Below are positions 1 to 6,003 of a stretch of 14,677 nucleotides of DNA, one piece after another. This stretch comes from an uncultured Candidatus Melainabacteria bacterium. Lineage in GTDB: Bacteria > Cyanobacteriota > Vampirovibrionia > LMEP-6097. A program made the position numbers and the translations under genes. The stretch covers positions 1-14,677 of the forward strand of contig CALBDR010000007.1 in assembly GCA_937927525.1 (NCBI GenBank), written 5' to 3'. The notes under the pieces were generated by a model that was not told the DNA's origin, searched no databases, and worked only from the letters and a program-made list of their open reading frames with translations. Numbering within the stretch: position 1 is the stretch's first letter; each line of letters opens with the position of its first letter.

Positions 1-2
1 AA

Positions 3-86
3 AGGAAACTACTCCCGAATAGGAATGATCCTGTTTATGTTTGCCCTAGCTGTGGCAGTAGAAATTATGTGCCAATCCAATGGTGA
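3..86 (+). CDS. C-terminal end of a possible zinc-ribbon protein (partial)
   Basis: This reading frame is open from the left edge of the window to a TGA at 84-86 and gives about 27 residues. The tail contains YVCPSCGSRNYVPIQW. The C-P-S-C-G knuckle is typical of one half of a zinc ribbon, and aromatic residues around such knuckles are common. Only one CxxC pair is visible, so the partner pair would have to lie upstream of the window. Another frame (1-96) is also open and would give a hydrophobic stretch instead, so the choice rests only on the knuckle motif. The function cannot be named. Confidence 0.4.
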   Translation, partial: RKLLPNRNDPVYVCPSCGSRNYVPIQW

Positions 87-157
87 TATGAGCTGATAAT
101 ATTTTTTTCGGGGCAGCAGCCAGACTCATATCTTTAAAATGAGTAAAATTCTTGTCT

Positions 158-448
158 TTAAGCAATTGCTAGTAAGTAAACTTCGTAAATTTCTCCATCA
201 ATAAGCATAGTTCTAGGAGCATACTTCCTATTCTTTCTTCGCTTATCAACAATTTTCATCAATTTAGAACCGTTGCCGACTAAATCATTTCGAGCTTGGG
301 CTGCATGGGCTTGCGCCTGCTGATTATTTGCATTAGCATTTTGCTGTTGTAAAGAAAATTCGGAGCCGCCTTTTTTACCAGCGCCTTGATTATTTGGATT
401 GGGTTGCTGTCCCGCTCCTCCAACATTTGGTAATCCACCTAGACTCAT
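158..448 (-). CDS. Hypothetical Q/N-rich small protein (96 aa)
   Basis: I do not recognise a family. The first half (about residues 1-60) is low complexity, rich in Gly, Asn, Gln and Ala, with runs such as NANANNQQAQAHAAQA; it looks disordered. Residues 62-80 are strongly basic (KLMKIVDKRRKNRKYAPR). The last 16 residues form a short, ordered-looking hydrophobic tail (IDGEIYEVYLLAIA). An AAGGA ribosome binding site lies 10 bases before the ATG, which supports both the gene and its start. There is no signal peptide or membrane segment. A basic patch after a disordered Q/N stretch could bind nucleic acid or form assemblies, but that is only inference. It lies downstream of gyrB on the same strand, 212 bases away and probably beyond a terminator. 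Confidence 0.6.
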   Translation of the reverse strand: MSLGGLPNVGGAGQQPNPNNQGAGKKGGSEFSLQQQNANANNQQAQAHAAQARNDLVGNGSKLMKIVDKRRKNRKYAPRTMLIDGEIYEVYLLAIA

Positions 449-510
449 ATATAGATTATCCTTGCTTCAGGTTATGACAAGGTTAAGAATAATAGAAAAT
501 AAAGCAAACA

Positions 511-542
511 AATTTATCTAAATGATCTTATTTAGATAAATT
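511..542 (-). terminator. Perfect 13-bp hairpin downstream of gyrB, likely terminator
   Basis: AATTTATCTAAAT (511-523) and its exact reverse complement (530-542) flank a 6-base loop. Read leftward, in the direction of gyrB transcription, the stem is followed by a T-rich run (TGTTTGCTTTATTTT). The stem is nearly all A/T, so it is a weaker terminator than a G/C stem would be; it may instead be a protein-binding dyad. A second, shorter dyad (CTTAG/CTAAG, about 548-566) lies between it and the gyrB stop codon. Confidence 0.5.
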
Positions 543-660
543 CATATCTTAGGCCAAAGATCTAAGTTAATTAGACGATATAAGTATTTGAAATAAAAGG
601 AAGCATTAAGATTTACTGTTGTAACTCACGTCCTATTCATCTCCTAATAAAGCAAGAAAA

Positions 661-2691
661 TTAAACATCAAGAACAGCTAAACCAGCATACTCTTCGATA
701 AACTTCTTACGAGGTGGAACAATATCACCCATGAGTACATCAAAGATACGACTAGCCTCTTCAGCGTCTTCGATAAGAACTTTTTTAAGAACTCTAGTCT
801 CAGGATTCATAGTAGTTTCCCATAACTGTTCAGGCATCATCTCACCTAAACCCTTAAATCTCTGGATATTAGCTTTAGCACCTACTTCAGCAAGAGCAAT
901 CTCTAACTCCTCATCATTATAAACATATCTAGTTTTATTCTTATACTCAACTTTATATAAAGGTGGCTGAGCTACAAAAATATTTCCATTCTCTACTAAC
1001 TGTCTTGCATACCTAAAGAAGAAAGTAAGTAATAAAGTTCTAATATGTGCACCATCAACATCTGCATCCGTCATAACTACGATTCTTTTATAGCGCAGCT
1101 TCTTAAGATCAAGATTATCACCATCCATTTTTAAAACCGCTTCGGATTTTTTACCTTCCCCTTCATCCATAGGCACAAGCCCTATAGCTTGGATCATGGC
1201 TTGGATTTCATTATTATCATAAAGCTTATCAATAGTAGCTCTCTCGACATTTAGAATTTTACCTCTAAGCGGTAAAATTGCCTGATAATTCCTGTCACGT
1301 CCCTGCTTAGCAGAACCACCAGCTGAATCACCCTCAACTAGATAAATTTCACAGATATCAGCATCTGTATTAGAACAATCTGATAGCTTACCTGGAATCC
1401 CTGTGCTTCCTTCTAAAGCAGATTGCCTTCTAACTGCACTTCTCGCTTTCTTCGCAGCTTCACGAGCCTTACGAGCCATGATCGCTTTATTAACGATAGC
1501 TTTAGCTTCTTTAGGGTTTTTATCTAACCAATCTTCCAAAGCAGCTCCTAAAACAGCTTGGACAGCAGAAACAACTTCATTATTTAAAAGCTTAACCTTA
1601 GTCTGAGACTCGAATTGAGGATCTTTAACTTTAACCGAAACGATAGCAGTTACACCTTCACGAATATCATCACCAGTTAAGTTATCTTCTTTTTCTTTTA
1701 ATAGAGTACTTTTACGAGCGAAGTCATTAATGGCTCTCGTCATAATATTCTTAAACCCAGTCATGTGAGTACCACCATCAGGGTTATTAATATTATTAGC
1801 AAAAGTTAAAATCGTTTCGTGATAACTATCTGTATACTGAAGTGAAACTTCAACTTCTACGTCATTCGCGGAAGAGTGACAAGAAAAAATAGATTTATGT
1901 ATCGGATGCTTAGACTCATTTAAGAACTTAACATAGCTAAGAAGTCCTTCTGGGTTATGATACTCATGGAATCTTCTCTCATCATCTTCTTTAAGACGTC
2001 TATCTTCAAAAGTAATTCTTAGACCTTTATTTAGGAAAGTCATTTCCCTAAAGGTTTTCGATAAAGTTTCTAAATTAAACTCAGGAACAAAAGTATGACC
2101 ACTAGAATTAGTTTCAGAGAAAATTTGATCATCAGGCCAAAAAGTAACTTTAGTCCCCCTCTTATCAGTAGACCCTATTACTTTAAGAGGCTCTGCTGGA
2201 GCACCAACAACTTCACCTTTAGCAACTCTACCTCTAAATTCAACAAAGTTAATCTCGCCGTCTCTGTATACTTCAACTTGAAGTTTTTCAGATACAGCGT
2301 TCACACAACTCGCTCCAACCCCGTGTAAACCACCTGAAACTTTATAACTAGAATCTTCACCACCGAATTTACCACCAGCGTGAAGTACCGTGAAAACAGT
2401 TTCAACACCAGACAATCCAGTTTTAGCTACGATATCCGTAGGGATACCACGACCATTATCTTCGATAGAAACAGCACCATCTTCATAGATAATCACATTA
2501 ATAGTGTCACAGTGACCAGCTAAAGCCTCGTCTACAGAGTTATTAATAATCTCATAGACACAGTGATGCAAAGCTTTATGGTCCGTACCACCGATGTACA
2601 TACCAGGTCTTTTACGAACAGCTTCTAAGCCTTCTAAGACTTCAATATTTTGAGCTGAATAATTATTATTAGGTTTTTCGGAACTTGTCAT
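661..2691 (-). CDS. gyrB: DNA gyrase subunit B
   Basis: ATPase subunit of the type IIA topoisomerase that introduces negative supercoils; it works with GyrA in the cytoplasm. Residue numbers count from the GTG at 2697. The GHKL ATPase domain shows EIINNSVDEALAGHC (48-63), EDNGRGIP (79-86) and GGLHGVG (122-128), and the transducer lysine motif QTKVKL is at 365-370. The TOPRIM domain has LVEGDSAGGSA (453-463), PLRGKILN (476-483) and MTDADVDGAHIRT (542-554). The GyrB tail QRFKGLGEM lies at 612-620. All key residues are present. Roughly 18 extra residues (about 509-527) sit between the first TOPRIM motif and the DADVDG motif. I prefer the ATG at 2691; a GTG six bases earlier would give 678 residues. 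Neither has a clear ribosome binding site. The upstream orphan ends only about 30 bases away on the same strand, so co-transcription or translational coupling is likely. Confidence 0.96.
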   Translation of the reverse strand: MTSSEKPNNNYSAQNIEVLEGLEAVRKRPGMYIGGTDHKALHHCVYEIINNSVDEALAGHCDTINVIIYEDGAVSIEDNGRGIPTDIVAKTGLSGVETVFTVLHAGGKFGGEDSSYKVSGGLHGVGASCVNAVSEKLQVEVYRDGEINFVEFRGRVAKGEVVGAPAEPLKVIGSTDKRGTKVTFWPDDQIFSETNSSGHTFVPEFNLETLSKTFREMTFLNKGLRITFEDRRLKEDDERRFHEYHNPEGLLSYVKFLNESKHPIHKSIFSCHSSANDVEVEVSLQYTDSYHETILTFANNINNPDGGTHMTGFKNIMTRAINDFARKSTLLKEKEDNLTGDDIREGVTAIVSVKVKDPQFESQTKVKLLNNEVVSAVQAVLGAALEDWLDKNPKEAKAIVNKAIMARKAREAAKKARSAVRRQSALEGSTGIPGKLSDCSNTDADICEIYLVEGDSAGGSAKQGRDRNYQAILPLRGKILNVERATIDKLYDNNEIQAMIQAIGLVPMDEGEGKKSEAVLKMDGDNLDLKKLRYKRIVVMTDADVDGAHIRTLLLTFFFRYARQLVENGNIFVAQPPLYKVEYKNKTRYVYNDEELEIALAEVGAKANIQRFKGLGEMMPEQLWETTMNPETRVLKKVLIEDAEEASRIFDVLMGDIVPPRKKFIEEYAGLAVLDV

Positions 2692-2722
2692 TACCACGGT
2701 TAAATATATATTTTAGCATTGA

Positions 2723-3010
2723 TTACCTAGTTCTTCCGTATCTTACTGTAATTAAATCATCCCCATAAACTAAACTGATAGAAGTATGATCAGAACTGTA
2801 TGCTTCAGCCTGTTCCGGGTCTATAAATACAGAAGCGTTACCACTATCACTAGTGAAATTATAAGTTTTCCCAGCAGCAGCTGAAACAGTTACAGCAAAA
2901 GAAACCCTATAACCAACATTTAACCTAGAAGCCAATTCCACGCGAACTTCTTTACCTTGAAGTCTATTTAAAAAGTGTGTTAATTCAACCTTTTCTTCAG
3001 GACTTAACAT
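2723..3010 (-). CDS. Hypothetical protein between desaturase and gyrB (95 aa)
   Basis: I do not recognise a family. It opens with a short charged helix (LSPEEKVELTHFLNRLQGKEVRVEL). Alternating hydrophobic residues follow (YRVSFAVTVSAAAGKTYNF, then ISLVYGDDLITVRYG), suggesting a small beta-rich fold. It has no signal peptide, membrane segment or cysteine. The ATG at 3010 has only a weak upstream purine stretch (AGGG about 12 bases before). It sits in a leftward row, 38 bases after the desaturase and about 30 bases before gyrB, so it probably shares their transcript. The tight spacing and clean coding frame argue that it is real. Its position before gyrB recalls small accessory genes near gyrB in other bacteria, but I see no sequence match to them. 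Confidence 0.65.
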   Translation of the reverse strand: MLSPEEKVELTHFLNRLQGKEVRVELASRLNVGYRVSFAVTVSAAAGKTYNFTSDSGNASVFIDPEQAEAYSSDHTSISLVYGDDLITVRYGRTR

Positions 3011-3048
3011 AATTTAAATACACCCTAATCTTCTAGAAGTTAATTGGT

Positions 3049-3933
3049 TTAAGCAGCTTTTGCAAGCATTGCTTCCTTTTTCCTACTGATAATAGAATCG
3101 TTAACTCTTTTCAAATCATAGGTCCAACCAATCAAAGACAAACCATAAATTAACCACTTACTAGGATCATAATGATAGAAACGAATTCCATTTCTATAAT
3201 CTGAAGGAAATTCATGGTGGAAGTTATGATAACCTTCACCAAATGTAAGTAAAGCTGTAAACCAGTTATCACGAGCACTATGAGTATCAGAATAAGTCTG
3301 CTTACCGATACAATGGGATACAGAGTTAATTAAGAAAGTAGCATGATGATTAATTACAGATCTAAAGAAACCCACTACAAATAAGCCACCAAAGAAATCA
3401 TTCCAAGCAAAGTGTGCTATTAAAGTAGGTAAAATAAAACCGAAAAATGCACCTAAATAAACCCAATATTTATGCTGCCACTGCACTAATTTATCATCAT
3501 CTAGATCGGGAGCGTGTACTTCATCCAACTGCTCATCCTGCTTATAAAATAACCAAGTAATGTGAGCCCACATAAAACCTTTTTTTATACTGTATGGATC
3601 TTTTTCTTTATGATCAACATGCTGGTGATGCACTCTATGGTCTAGAGACCATAGGTAAGCTGAACTTTGCAAAGCTGCAGCACCAAAACATAAAAAGAAA
3701 AGCTTCACAAAAGTATTAGCTTTATAAGTCCTATGTGAAAACAACCTATGATAACCAGCAGTAATACTCAACTCGATTATCGAAGCAAAAACCAAGAAAA
3801 GTATAGCAGTATTCCAATTAAACCAGCCTTTATAAAACCAATATACTAAAGCAACTACAGAGATAATAGGACTAATAATAAGGTAAAGTGTGTTTACCCA
3901 GTTTATTTTTATTGATTCTTGAGATTGAGACAT
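3049..3933 (-). CDS. Membrane fatty-acid desaturase (acyl-CoA/acyl-lipid Delta-9 type)
   Basis: Integral-membrane di-iron desaturase that introduces a cis double bond into long acyl chains, using O2 and an electron donor. Counting from the ATG at 3933 (294 residues), the three histidine boxes of the family are intact: HRLFSH (62-67), HRVHH (99-103) and HNFHH (236-240). The conserved stretches NSVSH and FGEGYHNFHHEFPSDYRNG are also present. Hydrophobic segments lie at about 15-35, 40-60, 75-95 and 155-192, as expected for a four-helix membrane enzyme with the histidine boxes in the cytoplasm. There is no fused cytochrome b5. The substrate (acyl-CoA or acyl-lipid) and exact bond position cannot be read from sequence. 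An upstream in-frame TTG at 3963 would add ten residues; neither start has a good ribosome binding site, and I chose the ATG. It is divergent from murG and heads the leftward row that ends with gyrB. Confidence 0.92.
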   Translation of the reverse strand: MSQSQESIKINWVNTLYLIISPIISVVALVYWFYKGWFNWNTAILFLVFASIIELSITAGYHRLFSHRTYKANTFVKLFFLCFGAAALQSSAYLWSLDHRVHHQHVDHKEKDPYSIKKGFMWAHITWLFYKQDEQLDEVHAPDLDDDKLVQWQHKYWVYLGAFFGFILPTLIAHFAWNDFFGGLFVVGFFRSVINHHATFLINSVSHCIGKQTYSDTHSARDNWFTALLTFGEGYHNFHHEFPSDYRNGIRFYHYDPSKWLIYGLSLIGWTYDLKRVNDSIISRKKEAMLAKAA

Positions 3934-4060
3934 ATTTTGTAATTTAATTATCCCATGAATCAAGGAAAATTACTTTAAAAGAGTATTTTTTTACAAATCT
4001 ATGACATCATATGAATATATTTGGGTAAAAAATTATAAGCTCAAGTAAAAGAAGGAAGCC

Positions 4061-5311
4061 ATGCACATTGCATTTACAGGTGGTGGCACAGGTGGTCATA
4101 TTTATCCCTGTTTAGCTATCGCTGAGCTAATAAATTACGAAAACAAATATACAGAATGCCCATTAAAGGCAATGTACTACATAGGCAACCAAGGCAAGCT
4201 TGAAGAAGATTTGGTTACTAGAAGAGATTATATCCAGTTCTTACCCATCGATGCACCAAAACTTCCACCCAAAAAAGGGAAATTAGCAGAAAAATTAAAA
4301 TGGCTTGGAACCTTTCATAAAGCATATAAAGAATCTATAAACTATATAAAACAAAATAAAATCAATGTCGTGATGGGTACAGGAGGCTATGTTTCCGCTC
4401 CTGTTTTCTGTGCTTGCATAGCAACCAATACACCTTTTTTAATTCACAATCTAGATTCTTGTTTTGGCTTAGTTAACAAACTTTTTAGACGCTTTGCGAA
4501 AAGAGTCACATTGGGTTTCCCAATGAAGCTAGCATTAACAAAAAAATATAAATATACTGGAAATCCTGTATCACATGATTTCGTTAAAATTTACCATGAA
4601 CTAGACCCTTCTGAAGTTTTAAAAAGTAAATCCCAAAAAGATAAATTTTTCATGGGGGGTTTAGAAAAAAATGAATTTGCTACAGCTATCACTAAAAGAA
4701 AAAAACAAAAATTAGTTGATCAGAACAATATTAAAGTACTAGTCAGTGGCGGCAGTCAAGGATCACGTTTTATAAATGATTGTGTAGGTTATATTCTTAA
4801 TGGCTTTGCTGAATTGAATGATCGGATTGAAGTTTTAGGGAAAAAAATATCAATTACTCATGTTACTGGATCTAATCTATTTAAAGAGCATGTGGATTAT
4901 TATCTAGAAGGTGATGCAGGAAAATATAGAAACTATAAAGTCATACCCTATTCACACGATATGGCTGAACTTTGCAAGGAAGCAGATATTGCGATATGTC
5001 GTGCTGGGGCTATGACCTGCGCTGAAATGGCTATGGCACAGTGCCTCCCGATCTTTTTCCCTTTGCCTTGGGCGGCAAATAATCACCAAATGAAAAATGC
5101 TTTAGCGCTTTGCAACTATGAATGTGCATATCTTATACAACAAGACCAAGAAAATACTCAAAAAAGATATTTGGATCTTTTTGACTTGATTATTCAACTC
5201 TCAAAAGAACAAGATACTTTAATTGAGAAAAAGAGAAAACTAAGAAGATTTGCAAAGCCACTTGCTACTAAAGAAATCCTGGATATGATCAAAGAAATCA
5301 TATGTCAATAA
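4061..5311 (+). CDS. murG: MurG, lipid II-forming N-acetylglucosaminyltransferase (atypical)
   Basis: Transfers GlcNAc from UDP-GlcNAc to lipid I to make lipid II, on the inner face of the cytoplasmic membrane. The N-terminal glycine loop GGGTGGHIYP (7-16), GTGGYVSAP (106-114), the second loop VSGGSQGSRFIND (228-240), and the donor-site stretch CRAGAMTCAE (313-322) followed by HQMKNA (342-347) all fit this GT-B family. It has 416 residues against roughly 355-370 usual; much of the excess is a charged Lys-rich insert at about 176-222, between the two Rossmann domains. The family's HEQN-type motif after the first domain is here HNLDS (129-133), an unusual change. The ATG has a strong site (GAAGGA) just upstream. 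It lies outside any division/cell-wall cluster, divergent from the desaturase and 83 bases before the 5S gene. I see no terminator after it. Confidence 0.9.
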   Translation: MHIAFTGGGTGGHIYPCLAIAELINYENKYTECPLKAMYYIGNQGKLEEDLVTRRDYIQFLPIDAPKLPPKKGKLAEKLKWLGTFHKAYKESINYIKQNKINVVMGTGGYVSAPVFCACIATNTPFLIHNLDSCFGLVNKLFRRFAKRVTLGFPMKLALTKKYKYTGNPVSHDFVKIYHELDPSEVLKSKSQKDKFFMGGLEKNEFATAITKRKKQKLVDQNNIKVLVSGGSQGSRFINDCVGYILNGFAELNDRIEVLGKKISITHVTGSNLFKEHVDYYLEGDAGKYRNYKVIPYSHDMAELCKEADIAICRAGAMTCAEMAMAQCLPIFFPLPWAANNHQMKNALALCNYECAYLIQQDQENTQKRYLDLFDLIIQLSKEQDTLIEKKRKLRRFAKPLATKEILDMIKEIICQ

Positions 5312-5361
5312 ATTCCAGAAAAGTCAAAAAGTAAAGAAAATATTAAAATGGCTCCCAGGAC

Positions 5362-5390
5362 TTGCAAAAGCTATACTTGATTGCTAAGAT
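5362..5390 (+). promoter_or_regulatory. Putative 5S rRNA promoter
   Basis: TTGCAA (5362-5367) and TAAGAT (5385-5390) are separated by exactly 17 bases. The predicted start, about 7 bases after the -10 box, falls at roughly 5396-5398, practically at the 5' end of the mature 5S rRNA as judged from its terminal helix. Each hexamer matches the sigma-70 consensus at four of six places. Confidence 0.5.
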
Positions 5391-5394
5391 ATTA

Positions 5395-5514
5395 AATCTA
5401 GCGTTTGATGCGTCTGTAAAACACCCGTTCCCATCCCGAACACGATCGTTAAGGCAGATTGCGGCGACAATACTTGGTTGGAGACGACCTGGAAAGATAG
5501 TTAATTGCTAGGTT
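5395..5514 (+). rRNA. rrf: 5S ribosomal RNA (stand-alone)
   Basis: Structural RNA of the large ribosomal subunit. The hallmark 5S stretch CCCATCCCGAACACG lies at 5430-5444, followed by GTTAAGGCAGATTGCGGCGACAATAC-type helix/loop sequence and a closing GATAGTTAATTGCTAGG. The ends pair into helix I: AATCTAGC (5395-5402) with GCTAGGTT (5507-5514), eight pairs including one G-U. The length of about 120 is standard. No 23S or 16S rRNA or tRNA lies next to it: murG is upstream and a protein gene downstream. It has its own candidate promoter and a strong terminator, so it looks like an independently transcribed, unlinked 5S gene. Exact ends are estimated from helix I and could be off by one or two bases. 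Confidence 0.93.
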
Positions 5515-5524
5515 TTATTTTACA

Positions 5525-5552
5525 AAAAATGGAGCGTTAAGCTCCTTTTTTT
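5525..5552 (+). terminator. Rho-independent terminator of the 5S gene
   Basis: GGAGC (5531-5535), loop GTTAA, GCTCC (5541-5545), then seven T residues. An A-run before the stem can pair with the T-run, so it could also work on the other strand. It lies 16 bases after the 5S 3' end. Confidence 0.88.
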
Positions 5553-5631
5553 GTTTTTAGGGTATTTTTAAAAGAGGTATCTATAATCTAAGCTAGTAGC
5601 TTGAAGTTCTTGAACATTTATTCTGTATTAC

Positions 5632-5661
5632 TTGTCAATTATCTTCCCCCCCCTTTATATT
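5632..5661 (+). promoter_or_regulatory. Putative promoter with a C8 tract in the spacer
   Basis: TTGTCA (5632-5637, five of six consensus) and TATATT (5656-5661, five of six) are 18 bases apart. The spacer contains eight consecutive C residues (5646-5653). The expected start lies near 5668, about 13 bases before the ATG of the next gene and next to its ribosome binding site. A weaker alternative, TTGAAG (5601-5606) with TGTATT (5624-5629) at 17 bases, lies just upstream and would give a longer leader. Confidence 0.45.
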
Positions 5662-5680
5662 AATCAAAAGGGAGATAATT

Positions 5681-5947
5681 ATGACAGAAAACAACTTTAG
5701 AATCGGTAGACTAGATTTTCACACAAGAATCGCAGCAATGCAACCAAAGGAATTAAATGGTAATTCAAAACAGGCTAAAATGGATTTTATGACTGCCGCA
5801 TCTAAGAGAGATGGTGATGCTAGTCTTACTCTTCAAGAAGCAAAAGATGAGTATTCTGCAAGAGTTAATGACTCTTCTCAACCATTATCGCCAGCCCTAA
5901 AAGGACTTAATATAATGGAAAATTGGGCAGCCGCCGCCGTTAATTAG
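5681..5947 (+). CDS. Hypothetical small protein with EF-hand-like loop (88 aa)
   Basis: I do not recognise a family. A strong ribosome binding site (AAAAGGGAG) lies 7 bases before the ATG. The only motif is KRDGDASLTLQE (42-53), which lines up with a 12-residue EF-hand calcium loop: D44 and D46 at loop places 3 and 5, L49 at place 8 and E53 at place 12. Place 1, normally Asp, is Lys, so calcium binding would be impaired or absent. Flanking residues look helical (QAKMDFMTAAS before, AKDEYSARV after), as an EF-hand would need. There is no signal peptide or membrane segment; the tail is Ala-rich (NWAAAAVN). It stands alone between the 5S terminator and the convergent pnp gene. Confidence 0.65.
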   Translation: MTENNFRIGRLDFHTRIAAMQPKELNGNSKQAKMDFMTAASKRDGDASLTLQEAKDEYSARVNDSSQPLSPALKGLNIMENWAAAAVN

Positions 5948-6003
5948 GAGCGGAATTTATAATATTCTTGAAACCAACTTTAAGAAGAAACTCTAAGAGC
6001 TTA

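Noticed and set aside
94..142. Mini-frame on the minus strand starting MSLAAAPKK, similar in its first residues to the protein at 158-448
   Set aside because: Only about 27 codons, no ribosome binding site, overlaps the better-supported plus-strand tail; the shared first three residues are likely chance.
1403..1606. Frames opposite gyrB, pnp, murA and glyA as extra genes
   Set aside because: They are antisense shadows of strongly conserved genes, lack ribosome binding sites and show no recognisable protein pattern.
3964..4060. Promoters for the divergent desaturase and murG genes
   Set aside because: Several TATA-like strings exist (for example TATAAG at 4034-4039), but none has a convincing -35 box at the right distance; the sites remain unassigned.
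5967..5984. CTTGAA/TTTAAG hairpin as a pnp terminator
   Set aside because: Six weak pairs including a G-U, with no clean T-run on either strand.
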